Shown: positions 1 through 9,600 of the stretch, piece after piece
How the letters are laid out: each line of letters opens with the position of its first letter
How positions within the stretch are numbered: the first letter of the stretch is position 1
DNA from: Dyadobacter koreensis
GTDB taxonomy: Bacteria; Bacteroidota; Bacteroidia; Cytophagales; Spirosomataceae
DNA length: 64,000 nucleotides
NCBI RefSeq assembly: GCF_900108855.1
Contig: NZ_FNXY01000006.1
Location: 248,001 to 312,000, forward strand
Reading direction: 5' to 3'
The notes under the pieces: model-generated
Databases searched by the model: none
What the model was told of the DNA's origin: nothing
The model's input: the letters and a program-made list of their open reading frames with translations, nothing else
Program-made: the position numbers and the translations under genes

Positions 1-137
1 AAAAAGACATATCCTTCCGGAGTTTCTCTGATTGCATAGGTGTGGTAATCGTCCCGGTTGCTGCTGTTTTCATAGCGGATTATCTTCTTCTTGTTCATTG
101 ATTCTGAAAAAAGACTAAAATACTCCTGATTTGTCAT
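1..137 (-). CDS. N-terminal fragment of an unrecognised protein (runs off the window)
   Basis: An ATG on the minus strand at 137 opens a frame that stays open for about 45 codons to the window edge. It begins MTNQEYFSLFSESMNKKK and continues with a mixed polar stretch containing RYENSSNRDDYHTYAIRETPEGY. The start lies just downstream of an AT-rich stretch with no Shine-Dalgarno site, as is usual in this phylum. No signal peptide or domain can be recognised from so short a piece. It is divergent from the desaturase gene. I believe it is coding because the frame is open and the composition is protein-like, but its length and function cannot be judged here. Confidence 0.4.
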   Translation of the reverse strand, partial: MTNQEYFSLFSESMNKKKIIRYENSSNRDDYHTYAIRETPEGYVF

Positions 138-711
138 GCTTATTCTATTTCGTGAAACAAAGGACTCGTATCCATTATATACGATGCGAGAAGCAGGATA
201 GATTTTTAACAAGAAAAAGTTTGCTGTGTATGAAACATAAGAATTAATGGCTGGAATTAAGCATATTGTTTGTCTGGATCGGTTTTTGCTCAGGTAATAA
301 CGTGTATGAATTAACGTTAAATGTTGGTAGCCGGCAGCTTAAATTTTGAACTCAAACTATTTCGACTTCTCAATCCGAAAGAGTTGATAAAATGAATAGT
401 TGCGATGTAAAAATATTAACACTTTTATAATCAGTTATTAAAGCCAGTTTCAACAATAATTCATCTATATTTGAGTTCTATAGGCGAAACGAATAAACAT
501 CCAATTAAGGAAACGTCAACGATTTACTGAATCAGGTAATACTGATCAGAGAAACAGGGCAGAATTACTTTGTAAGAAAGAAGGTTTTCTGACCTGATAC
601 GGCTTTTAAATAAAAAGATAGCCTTAAAATTAATTATTGATCTTCTGCCATCACACGTCAGTCGATTTTCGATAAGACTGTCAACCCTTTTAATTTATAA
701 TTTATTTTTCA
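138..711. other. Long divergent intergenic region
   Basis: This 574-base AT-rich stretch separates the partial minus-strand gene from the desaturase gene. No frame with protein-like content was found. One TAnnTTTG match (TATATTTG, 466-473) on the plus strand could be a -7 element. It would give a leader of roughly 230 bases for the desaturase, and no well-spaced -33 element was seen. Nothing else is recognisable. Confidence 0.4.
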
Positions 712-1770
712 ATGGCATTTTTAGATCATGTATTACAACCACCGGCATATGGCTGGAAGGATGAGGAAGGCAATTTGGTAAAACCGGGCGTTGGTGAAAT
801 TTTCAGAGAGTTTTTTGCAAGACTTAACATATTTGAAACACGCAAGAACTGGCTGCCCTTTTTTAGTTGGCTTAAAGTTCTTTGTTTGATACCTTTCTTT
901 TTTCTGTTTGTTTTCAAGTATTTCAGTTTCTCATTATTTGCTGCTGCTTTTCTTTACAGTATGATTATCATGGGGACGCACGGCACGATCTGGCATCACC
1001 GCTATTGCACCCACGGAGCCTACAAATTTCGAAATAAATTCTGGCGGTTCTTTACTCAGAACCTTACTATCAATGTGATACCGGAAGAAATTTATGTAAT
1101 ATCGCATCACGTCCATCACGCCAAATCTGATCAGCCGGGGGACCCTTACAACGCCGAAGCAGGTTTTTTTTACTGTTTTCTTGCTGACGTAAATCATCAG
1201 CCGATTGCTAAAAATTTAACAGAACAGGATTATAACCGCGTAAAATTGCTGATGAGCCATACGGGTATCAAGGCAAATACATACGAACAATATCAGAAAT
1301 GGGGTTCTTATGTAAATCCATGGCGCGCCACGATGGCCTGGGTTTTGAACTGGTCATTTTGGTACCTGACTTTTTATTTAATTGGTGGTCATGGGCTCGC
1401 CTGCACATTATTTGGAGCCGCAGGATTCTGGGCAGTCGGTGTGCGAACTTTCAATTATGAAGGTCACGCAAAGGGAGAAGATAAGCAACGTGAAGGAACT
1501 GATTTTAGTCAGAGAGATAAATCGATCAATCAATTATGGCCTGGTTTTGTTGCAGGCGAATGGCATAATAACCACCACTTATTTCCGAAAAGTGCCCGAA
1601 GCGGATTTAAGGCGCATCAGATTGATATGGCTTTTTATTATATCAAATTTATGAGTGTTATCGGTGCTGTAAGTTCTTACACAGATTCAAAAAAACAGTT
1701 TCTGGAACAATATCATTTGCCTTATCTGGAAAGCAAGAATGTCGAAAAAAAGGTTTTAATAAACGATTAA
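712..1770 (+). CDS. Acyl-CoA/fatty acid desaturase (membrane di-iron)
   Basis: A membrane di-iron desaturase of the stearoyl-CoA (delta-9) type that would insert a double bond into saturated acyl chains and adjust membrane fluidity. All three histidine boxes are visible: the first region GTHGTIWHHRYCTHG (residues 88-102, His90, 95, 96 and 101), the HHVHH box at 132-136 followed by AKSDQPGDPYN, and GEWHNNHHLFP at 282-292. Hydrophobic segments at about 50-90 and 205-245 fit the usual paired membrane hairpins. The 352-residue length is normal for the family. The ATG at 712 follows an AT-rich leader. The gene stands alone and ends at a bidirectional hairpin. The exact regiospecificity and whether the substrate is acyl-CoA or acyl-lipid cannot be told from sequence alone. 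Confidence 0.9.
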   Translation: MAFLDHVLQPPAYGWKDEEGNLVKPGVGEIFREFFARLNIFETRKNWLPFFSWLKVLCLIPFFFLFVFKYFSFSLFAAAFLYSMIIMGTHGTIWHHRYCTHGAYKFRNKFWRFFTQNLTINVIPEEIYVISHHVHHAKSDQPGDPYNAEAGFFYCFLADVNHQPIAKNLTEQDYNRVKLLMSHTGIKANTYEQYQKWGSYVNPWRATMAWVLNWSFWYLTFYLIGGHGLACTLFGAAGFWAVGVRTFNYEGHAKGEDKQREGTDFSQRDKSINQLWPGFVAGEWHNNHHLFPKSARSGFKAHQIDMAFYYIKFMSVIGAVSSYTDSKKQFLEQYHLPYLESKNVEKKVLIND

Positions 1771-1779
1771 TAGAAAAAA

Positions 1780-1822
1780 TAAAAAACGGTCAGCTTGTGT
1801 TTCACAAACTGACCGTTTTTTT
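1780..1822. terminator. Bidirectional terminator hairpin
   Basis: A near-perfect inverted repeat, AAAAACGGTCAG...TTGTG with its complement CACAA...CTGACCGTTTTT, lies between the convergent desaturase and permease genes. It has A and T runs on either side, so it can serve both strands. Its right edge touches the stop codon of the permease gene. Confidence 0.8.
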
Positions 1823-4173
1823 TATTCACTCTGCAAAGACCTTACCGGATTCATCAAAGCTGCTTTTATGCTTTGAAAGCTCACCGTAAACATCGCTACA
1901 AAAATGGCAATTGCTCCGGCCAATGCAAAAATTTCCCACGTCAGTTCGATACGGTAAACGAAACTTGTCAGCCATTTATCTACTGCATACCAGGCAACGG
2001 GGATCGCGATGATAATGGAAATAAAAATCAGTTTCACAAAATCTCTCGAGAGTAAGCTGATAATGCTGGCCACATTTGCTCCCAAAACTTTTCTGATTCC
2101 GATTTCTTTTGTCCGTTGCTCAGCAGTGAATGCCGCCAGACCTAGCAGCCCAAGACAGGATATAACAATCGCAAGAATACCGAAATACTTGATTAGTGTG
2201 TTGACGATCATTTCTGATCGATACATTTTTTCATAATCTTCATCCAGAAAATGATAGTTGAAAGGGTAATTTGGATTGAATGTTTTGGTTACTTTTTCTA
2301 AATGCGCAATGGCCTCAGATGTTTTTCCAGCCTTCGCTTTTATCATCATAAATTCGGTATTCAAACCTTTGTAATTGACAAAAATCAAAGGCTGAATCGC
2401 TGAATGAAAAGTACTCAGGTGGAAGTCTTTCATTACACCGACGATGGTGCCTTTTCCCATCCAGAAGCTGACCTGCTGCCCAACCGGACTTTTCATTTTC
2501 ATCATTTTTGCAGCAGCCTCATTAATGATATAATTCGCTGTATCTGCGGCAAATTCTTTGGAAAAATCCCGTCCGTCAACCATCTGTATATTCATTGTCT
2601 TGGCGAAATCGTATCCGACAAAAGTGGCATTTACAGTGTTATCAAGGTCCTTGTCGCGACCAGCCCAGTCCAGATCGCCGGAATTAGCCTGAATGTTGGT
2701 CGGAATAGCTCCGGTGGTTGTAGCAGATCCAATAAAAGGTGAATCCAGTATTTCCTGCCGAAAGGCTTCAAGTTTATTCGGAAGCTCTCCTTCAAGCGAA
2801 ATATACATCACATTTTCCCGGTCGAGCCCCAGTTTTTTTGTTTGTATGTAATGCATCTGGCGACTAATGACCAACATACCTGTGATCAGAAATACCGAAA
2901 GAGAAAACTGAAAAACAACAAGACCCTTTCTTAGAAACGCACCGGAATTAGTAAAAGTCAGCCTTCCTTTAAGTATACGGATCGGCTGCAAACCTGAAAG
3001 GTAAAGTGCAGGATAACTACCGGCAACGAGCCCCGTGATAAAAATTAATCCGATCACCGAAAGCCATAAAACAGGATCAGAAACAGTGAGATTGATTTGT
3101 TTTTGAACAACTTCGTTGAAAACCGGCAGTAATAAGGCCACGAATACAAGTGCCAGAACAGCAGCAAGCATGCTCACGATCAAAGACTCGCCCATAAATT
3201 GCATAACCAGAAATTTCCGTTCAGCCCCTACAACTTTCCTGACTCCGACCTCTTTCGCCCGTTTAACAGAACGCGCCGTGGCAAGATTCATAAAATTTAC
3301 ACATGCAATCAGCAATATAAAGACAGCGACAAGCGAAAAAACGCGGATATATTCGATTCGTCCGCCTACTGGTTTCAGATTTTCAAATTCGGAATACAGG
3401 TAAACATCTTTTAGGTTCTGCAGTATAGGAAAACTTACAAATTGCGGAGGAGAATTCTTTTTTATAATTTGCTGCATCACTTTTTCTGCGTGTGCAGGAT
3501 CGGCATTTTGGGATAATCTGGCGTAGGTTTTAAAACTGTAATTCCCCCAGGTTTTCATCCAGTCCTGCTCCTGAACTTTAAAATTAACGATCCAGTCGCA
3601 GCTCACCGATGAGTTTTGAGGGATGTCTTCAAAAACCGCATTGACGGTGAAATTTGCTGCGTTATCAAGCTGGATTGTTTTGCCCAAAGCACTCGTGGTT
3701 CCGAAATATTTCTCCGCAAGTTTTCTGGAGACGGCGATCGATGTTGGGGCGATCACGGCTGACTGCGCATTACCTTCTAAAAATGGGATCTGAAAAACTT
3801 TGAAAAAATCAGAGGTTGCATAAAAACCAGTTTCCTTTGTTGATTTCTCTCCAACTTTAACGAGCAAATCTCGGTTATACGTAATTTTAGTTATCGCCGC
3901 CAGATCGGGAGATTCCTTTTGGATGGCCTCAAACCAAGGCCCGGGTGTCGTCTCACCCACGTTTTTCTGTCCTTTCCAATCAGATGCGGGACGGACAAAA
4001 TAGATTTTTTCAAGATCTGGATAAAAACGGTTAAATGACAATTCGTCCTTAACCCAAAGCCAGATAAGCAGGCTGCAAGACATGCCCAACGCAAGGCCAA
4101 AAATATTGATGAATGAAAAAAGCTTACTTTTTAATAAACTTCTGATCGCAATTTTAAAGTAGTTTTTGAACAT
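1822..4173 (-). CDS. ABC transporter permease, MacB/FtsX family
   Basis: A 783-residue permease of the two-FtsX-domain type that is abundant in Bacteroidota, usually annotated as antimicrobial peptide or macrolide export permease. It starts MFKNYFKIAIRSLLKSK, then a first membrane helix (about 20-42), a periplasmic MacB-PCD-like domain, a first block of three helices at about 280-400 with the signature ARSVKRAKEVGVRKVVGAER, a second periplasmic domain, and a final block at about 660-775 with EQRTKEIGIRKVLGANV. That duplicated KE(V/I)G(V/I)RKV(V/L)GA signature is diagnostic of the family. No ATP-binding partner is adjacent, so the ATPase must be encoded elsewhere. The substrate is unknown. The gene is single, with a terminator at its 3' end. 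Confidence 0.9.
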   Translation of the reverse strand: MFKNYFKIAIRSLLKSKLFSFINIFGLALGMSCSLLIWLWVKDELSFNRFYPDLEKIYFVRPASDWKGQKNVGETTPGPWFEAIQKESPDLAAITKITYNRDLLVKVGEKSTKETGFYATSDFFKVFQIPFLEGNAQSAVIAPTSIAVSRKLAEKYFGTTSALGKTIQLDNAANFTVNAVFEDIPQNSSVSCDWIVNFKVQEQDWMKTWGNYSFKTYARLSQNADPAHAEKVMQQIIKKNSPPQFVSFPILQNLKDVYLYSEFENLKPVGGRIEYIRVFSLVAVFILLIACVNFMNLATARSVKRAKEVGVRKVVGAERKFLVMQFMGESLIVSMLAAVLALVFVALLLPVFNEVVQKQINLTVSDPVLWLSVIGLIFITGLVAGSYPALYLSGLQPIRILKGRLTFTNSGAFLRKGLVVFQFSLSVFLITGMLVISRQMHYIQTKKLGLDRENVMYISLEGELPNKLEAFRQEILDSPFIGSATTTGAIPTNIQANSGDLDWAGRDKDLDNTVNATFVGYDFAKTMNIQMVDGRDFSKEFAADTANYIINEAAAKMMKMKSPVGQQVSFWMGKGTIVGVMKDFHLSTFHSAIQPLIFVNYKGLNTEFMMIKAKAGKTSEAIAHLEKVTKTFNPNYPFNYHFLDEDYEKMYRSEMIVNTLIKYFGILAIVISCLGLLGLAAFTAEQRTKEIGIRKVLGANVASIISLLSRDFVKLIFISIIIAIPVAWYAVDKWLTSFVYRIELTWEIFALAGAIAIFVAMFTVSFQSIKAALMNPVRSLQSE

Positions 4174-4371
4174 GGCGATATTGTATTATTAAATGTAGGT
4201 TAAGGTTTAATAATACAGCAAAAAATATATACCACTTTAAGTCATTATTTCAATTATTTGATTTTCAGCTTGTTTGATAAATTTCAAATTTGTCTTTTGT
4301 TCGTTTTTGAACACTTGAACATAGGATCGGACATGAACGAACCTTTCCTAATGTGCCACTATTCCGGTTTG

Positions 4372-4965
4372 CTAGTTAATTTTCAGCCATCCGGTTATGC
4401 TTAGCCGCGTTGTGTTGGTAAGTAAAACTTCGTGTTCCAGTTCACTGCTTTTGAAAAACACACTTTTCCCACTTGTGGGGGCAATATTTTGTTGGGTGTT
4501 TTCCTGATGAATACGTAATTCTCCTCCATCCTTTTCCTCCCAATCGGCGTTAAGATACATGATCATCGAATACTGGCGACTTCCGTTATTTCGAAACTGA
4601 TCCAGATGCTTTTTGTAAAAACTGCCTTTTTCATATAAGGTATAATGAAATTCATAGCCGGTAATTCCGGTGTAACAAGAGCTGTTTAAATGACTGACAA
4701 ATTGATCCATCAAATCAAAAAAATCGTTTTCGTGAGGGTCGTTATGCTTGCGGTCAAGCCAGTAAATCTTGTCTCCCCTGACCCTTTTGTCCTGCACCAC
4801 AACGACTTCGTTTCCGGTTCCGGCATCGAGAAGTTGCTTATCAGCATATAAAGTTCTGAGATTATCTTTTAAATGAGAAGCCAGAGCTTCGCTTAAAAAA
4901 TTTTCTGCGATGCCCACCTTGTTGTCTATAAAGCTGTCGATGAGGGTATTAAAGATTTTTAGCAA
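4372..4965 (-). CDS. 2-oxoglutarate/Fe(II)-dependent oxygenase, prolyl 4-hydroxylase type
   Basis: A 197-residue protein of the P4Hc-like 2OG-Fe(II) oxygenase fold. The iron triad is visible as His120-x-Asp122 in FYKKHLDQFRNNGSRQYS and His178 in SSELEHEVLL. Arg187 in TTRLSITGW is the 2-oxoglutarate-binding residue. The segment MIMYLNADWEEKDGGEL (135-150) is the typical core strand pair. The start codon appears to be TTG at 4965: an in-frame TAA lies four codons upstream and the next in-frame Met is far into the domain. Such proteins hydroxylate prolyl or other residues or small molecules; the target is not evident. No signal peptide, so it is probably cytoplasmic. It has no operon partner. 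Confidence 0.85.
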   Translation of the reverse strand: MLKIFNTLIDSFIDNKVGIAENFLSEALASHLKDNLRTLYADKQLLDAGTGNEVVVVQDKRVRGDKIYWLDRKHNDPHENDFFDLMDQFVSHLNSSCYTGITGYEFHYTLYEKGSFYKKHLDQFRNNGSRQYSMIMYLNADWEEKDGGELRIHQENTQQNIAPTSGKSVFFKSSELEHEVLLTNTTRLSITGWLKIN

Positions 4966-5071
4966 TGAGCTGAGTTAAGCACTCCGGCAGATCGCCGTGT
5001 CCTGGTGAAGGTAGCTGTAAATCGGCATTAAATAAGATATAATTTTGCAGACCGATAACGTTCTGACAAAC

Positions 5072-5079
5072 TAATTTTG
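5072..5079 (+). promoter_or_regulatory. Putative -7 element (TAnnTTTG) for the DUF2805 gene
   Basis: TAATTTTG fits the Bacteroidota -7 consensus TAnnTTTG exactly and lies about 55 bases upstream of the DUF2805 start. A TTTG at 5044-5047 could be the -33 element, although the 24-base spacing is longer than usual. Confidence 0.4.
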
Positions 5080-5097
5080 GTATAGTTATTTTACAGA

Positions 5098-5137
5098 CTT
5101 ACGATAGATCAATAATGCTTACGATAGATCAATAATG
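5098..5137 (+). repeat. Perfect 20-bp tandem duplication across the start codon of the DUF2805 gene
   Basis: The unit CTTACGATAGATCAATAATG occurs twice without a gap or mismatch (5098-5117 and 5118-5137). Each copy ends in an ATG. The upstream ATG (5115) opens a frame of only six codons (MLTIDQ then stop), while the downstream ATG (5135) opens the DUF2805 gene. The duplication therefore created a short upstream reading frame in the leader. Confidence 0.9.
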
Positions 5138-5428
5138 CTATTTATTAACAACCAACGCATGACAACAGAAGAAACAGACCGGATTATAGAAATGGCCTGG
5201 GAAGACAGAACCCCGTTTGAAGCGATAGAGTCTCAGTTTGGGTTATCAGAAAATGAAGTTATAAAACTAATGCGGAATCAATTGAAGCGAAGCAGTTTCG
5301 TGATGTGGCGAAAGCGAGTGAATAGCGGCGTTAGTCAAAAACATCTGTTGAAAAGGGAGCCGGGTATCAACCGTTTTAAATCATCGCTGCAACGTATTAT
5401 CACCCATAATTCGATCAGCAAACGTTAA
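5135..5428 (+). CDS. DUF2805 / TIGR03643 family protein
   Basis: A 97-residue protein matching the small conserved family DUF2805 (TIGR03643), whose function is unknown. The core reads DRIIEMAWEDRTPFEAI then ESQFGLSENEVIKLMR and RSSFVMWRKRV. The middle part looks like a helix-turn-helix (LSENEVIKLMRNQL), so nucleic acid binding is possible but not shown. An alternative start is Met9 (MTTEETDRI), which fits the family start better than the ATG at the end of the tandem repeat. The basic tail SLQRIITHNSISKR is outside the conserved core. The stop codon overlaps the end of the convergent phosphatase gene by four bases. Confidence 0.8.
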   Translation: MLFINNQRMTTEETDRIIEMAWEDRTPFEAIESQFGLSENEVIKLMRNQLKRSSFVMWRKRVNSGVSQKHLLKREPGINRFKSSLQRIITHNSISKR

Positions 5429-6492
5429 TCCTGATCCGTTTCTTTATTAATTTTTTCTTCCGCCAAAGCGACGTCTTCACTGTCTGCCTTGGGTTCTTCC
5501 TGTTGGACGTCTGCATTGACTTCGTATTGCAGAGAAATAAGAATTGGGAAATGGTCTGAATTGAAATTTTCTAACCTTAAAAGTCTGATCAGTTTGAAAT
5601 CGGTAGAACAGAAAACGTGATCCAGAGGGAATCTCAGGAAAGGGTACTTCGCATGGAAGGTATTGAAAAATCCACGTCCAATCCTTGGATCAAGTAACCC
5701 ACTGATTTTAGTAAATAATTCGGTTGTATATGACCAGGCAACGTCATTCAAATCACCGACGACGATAGTAGGAAAAACATTTTCTTTCACTTCTTTCGCG
5801 ACAAGGAGAAGCTCTTTATCACGCTCGGTAGAATACATATTCTCACCCGGTACCGGTGGAGTAGGGTGTACGCAATATAACCTCACCTTTTGGCCGGACA
5901 GTAATTTCACTTCTGTCTTTATGGACGGAATCTCATCATCCACCAGATATCTTACTTCTGAATTGACAAGTTCAAATTTGGAATATAGAAGCATTCCGTA
6001 GGTATTTTCCAGAGGAACGAGTACCTGATGCGGGTATTTTTCTTTCAGTTCTTCTGTTCCCTTGCACCAGTATTGATCTGTTTCAAGGAGCAAAATAATA
6101 TCCGGATCGTGTCGGTGAAGCATTTTTAAACACCCTGCCGTATTCTTATTGTCCTGAAAAACATTGGAAGAAATAATACTGACCTGATTTTTGTCGTCAG
6201 GCCTCGCAGCTTTTAGCAGAACTTTCTTGGCGAAGAACGTAAACTTATAGATTTGAAAAACAAGATAACCTGCATTACCAATCAGTGCGGCAATAAATAC
6301 GTATTGAAAGTTTGTGGAAACAGTAAAAAGGGAAGTGTAAACGATAAGAATGATAAGGTTCAGAAATAGTTTCTGTAAACGGGGATATTCGAAAACACGG
6401 AAAGCCCAATAATCATTTTTGATCAGTGGAATAACCGAAAACAGGACGATAAGTCCCCCAAATATTTCAAGAAATAATTTTAACGCGTGCAT
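5425..6492 (-). CDS. Membrane-anchored endonuclease/exonuclease/phosphatase (EEP) family protein
   Basis: A 355-residue EEP-fold hydrolase. Three hydrophobic segments lie near residues 5-25, 40-60 and 65-85, followed by the catalytic domain from about 100 to 325. Signature pieces are SIISSNVFQDN (strand with the metal-site Asn), DPDIILLLETD (catalytic Glu), VGDLNDVAWS (GDxN motif) and FNSDHFPI (the terminal SDH catalytic motif). The family cleaves phosphodiesters or phosphomonoesters of nucleic acids, inositol phosphates or sphingolipids. The membrane anchor suggests a periplasmic or envelope-facing domain, with substrate unknown. The charged C-terminal tail of about 30 residues is acidic and probably disordered. 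The gene is monocistronic and convergent with the DUF2805 gene. Confidence 0.85.
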   Translation of the reverse strand: MHALKLFLEIFGGLIVLFSVIPLIKNDYWAFRVFEYPRLQKLFLNLIILIVYTSLFTVSTNFQYVFIAALIGNAGYLVFQIYKFTFFAKKVLLKAARPDDKNQVSIISSNVFQDNKNTAGCLKMLHRHDPDIILLLETDQYWCKGTEELKEKYPHQVLVPLENTYGMLLYSKFELVNSEVRYLVDDEIPSIKTEVKLLSGQKVRLYCVHPTPPVPGENMYSTERDKELLLVAKEVKENVFPTIVVGDLNDVAWSYTTELFTKISGLLDPRIGRGFFNTFHAKYPFLRFPLDHVFCSTDFKLIRLLRLENFNSDHFPILISLQYEVNADVQQEEPKADSEDVALAEEKINKETDQD

Positions 6493-6540
6493 TAATTTAA
6501 AGCGTAGGTATTTAACGATGACGCGCGAATATCGAATAAA

Positions 6541-6580
6541 TTCAGTACTGAAAAAAAGAATAATTTTTTTAAGTACTGAA
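6541..6580. terminator. Long hairpin downstream of the hybrid kinase gene
   Basis: TTCAGTACT and AGTACTGAA form the outer stem and a run of A pairs with a run of T inside it, giving a 40-base hairpin about 30 bases past the kinase stop. It lacks a clean T-run after the stem on the minus strand, so it may be a transcript-end stabiliser rather than an intrinsic terminator. Confidence 0.4.
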
Positions 6581-6611
6581 TTTCATCATGATATCTCATC
6601 CGGATAATGGG

Positions 6612-9600
6612 TTATTTGGCTAAAAAAGGCTTTAAAAGCTCAATTTCACCTTCCAGTTCCAGAAGCAGTCCGATTAGATTTTCTTTATGAAAAGATTTCA
6701 TATGTTCCAGTATTCCAGCAATTTCTGTGATTTTTATCAAATAAGCAGCGGATGATGCTCCTTTAAGCTTGTGTCCTATGGCGTTAATCCCGCTCAGATT
6801 TTCGGTTGCGACGCTAAATTTCAAATCACTTAAATTTTTTATCAGACTGTCTCTTGTTAATTCCAGGAATTCAGCGATAAATTCGTCATCGCCCATGTAA
6901 ACTTCTTTCAGTTTATCGATATCAATGTGGTGATTTTCGGGCTTACCGGCTCCGGTTTTTTCGATTGATTCCTGTATGCCCGTTGAGCCAGTATATTTAT
7001 GAAAGACCTGCCAGATAGCATCTTCGACAAAGGGTTTTGAAATAAAATCGTCCATGCCCGCTTCGAGACATTTATCACGCTCACCTTTCACATTGCCTGC
7101 GGTTAGAGCAATTATTGGTATATGCTTGTTCGTTACCAGTTCCCGGATTGCTATGGTAGCTTCGTAACCATTCATTTCTGGCATTTGCACATCCATAAAA
7201 ATGAGATCCGGTAGTTGCTTTTTGCATAATTCCACTGCTTTTAAACCATTATCGGCTTCCAGTATCTGCGAGTTCGGACTAATTTTCCCAATGATTGTCT
7301 TCGCCAAAAACATATTGACGGGATTATCTTCTGCGACAATAATCCGTAATTTCCCATTACTTATTTCATCTTGAACTTCTGTGTAGGTAACTTCCTCTGT
7401 TTTTTCTTTTTGAGACAAACGGGTTAATGACAGAAAAATGTCATGAAGTTTAATGGGTTTGATCAGCCGGTAATTGATATTCAGTTCCTCGCAACCTTTG
7501 AGGACTGTAGCGTCATCCGCAGAGCTGTTCAGCAATACTATCGGAAGCTCATCGGCATCCATCGAAAAAGTTTCTCTTATTTGTCTTATCGTTTCCAGTC
7601 CGTCCTGATAAGGCATATGATAATCCATCAAAACCGCATCAAAAGTTTCCCCCCGGGCGAGGATATTCAAAGCATCAAAGCCATTGCTAGCCTGGTCGGA
7701 TTCAACTTTTAGAAGCCTGAGCATTTCAGCCAGAATAATACGGTTGTTGTCATTATCGTCAACAATTAAAACACGTTTGATAGAATCCAGATTTTCCCAT
7801 TCGATTGCTTCGCCAGGCTCAGAGCGCATGGCCAGATCGAAAAAGAAAGTACTGCCGACGCCCGGAACGCTTTTGAGCTGAAGCCTGCTTCCCATCATGC
7901 CTAGCAGCTTGTTCGAAATGGTAAGTCCCAGACCCGTTCCACCATATTTTTTGGTCGTAGAGCCGTCTTCCTGCAAAAATGCCTCGAAAATTTTATTCTG
8001 CTTATCTTCCCTGATTCCAATTCCGGTATCACGTACAGAAAACCTGCACATGATATGTTCGTTTTCCTGTGGGTCGTATTTCAGAATTTCGATTTTTAGT
8101 TCAATTTCGCCGTGCTCTGTGAATTTGGCCGCGTTACTTAACAAATTTATTAAAACCTGTTTTAGTCGGATCTCGTCAACCCAGACAAATCTCGGTAGAT
8201 CAGAGGGTATATTCAGAAGCATTTCCAAACCCTTGCTTTGAATCGGAAACGAAATTATATCGGCCGATTGGGAAGTTATTTCATAGATATCGCATTTATC
8301 AACATCTAGTTCCAGTTTGCCAGCTTCTATTTTCGAAAAATCCAGAATGTCGTTTATAATACTCAGAAGTGCGTTGGCAGACTGATTGACTATACCTAAA
8401 TATTGCTTTTGCGTATCGGTCATCTTGGTTTTCATAACCAGATCGGTGAAGCCGATAACCCCGTTAAGTGGTGTTCGGATTTCATGGCTCATATTCGCCA
8501 GAAACTCAGATTTTGCGATACTAGCCTGCTCTGACTGGATTTTGGCCTGCTTCAGCTCTTCTCGCCGAAGTGCTGTTTCTGTGATATCCTGAGTGAAAAT
8601 CATAATTCCCCCGACGCTGCCGTCAAATTGATACCATGGCCTGACTTCCCATTTCAGATACTGGTCGTGGTCCCATCCCGGCGGACGCCATGTTTCTTCG
8701 TCTTTTGTGAGAATTTCGCCTTTCAGGCTTCGCTGATGGATTTTTTTCCAATTATCGTCAATTCCCGGAAAAACCTCGTAATGAGATTTGCCAATAATGT
8801 CCTGACCTACAAGGCGGTACTCTTCCAGCCAACGATGGCTGATAGCCAGATATCTTACATTTTGGTCAAACATTGCGACCGCGGCTGGTGCATGCTCAAC
8901 GAAAGCAAGTAACCTGGCCCTTTGTGTAACAAGTTCTTCCTCAGCTTTCTTCCTTGCCGAAAGGTCGCTTGCTACGCCAAGATACCCAATAATTTTGTTT
9001 TGAATGTCTCTGATAGTTGTAACGACAACTGAAACAGGAAAAAGTGTCCCGTTTTTCTTTTTATATATCCATTCACTTATCTCGGAGCCTTCCCGTTCAG
9101 CTTTATATACCAAAGTCTTAAAGCCTTCAACGGGAGTTGAATACAACCGCGATAATTCTTCTGACCGGGCCCGTATTTCTTCCTCGAGGTGAAGCTTGGA
9201 AGGTGTCGATTTGCCAATCATTTCTTCGGCAGAATAACCGAGTAGTTTTTCAGCGCCTTTGTTAAAAACTGTGATAATTCCATTGATATCAGTGGCGATC
9301 ACGCTTACTTCGGATGCTGCATTCAGGACATCATCCAGTAGTTTTTTTGAATTCCTAAATTCCAGTTCAGCACGTTTCTTGGCGTCGATATCCTGAAATG
9401 TTCCGTAAAGCCTTTTACAGGTTCCGTTTTCCATTTCCGAGTTACCAATTGCGCGTACCCACAGATCTTCGCCTTTTGAAGTCGTCAGTTCCAGTTCAAG
9501 ATCGTATCCGGTACCTTCCCGCAATGCGAGGTCGACAGCCTTTTCAAGCTTTTCTCTACTTTCTCCATGTTTGTAAAAATCCATAGCCAATTCAAGGGTT

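Noticed and set aside
5425..6492. EEP protein as a DNA repair exonuclease (ExoIII/APE type)
   Set aside because: Three N-terminal membrane helices and the sequence of the catalytic domain fit an envelope-anchored EEP protein, not cytoplasmic ExoIII.
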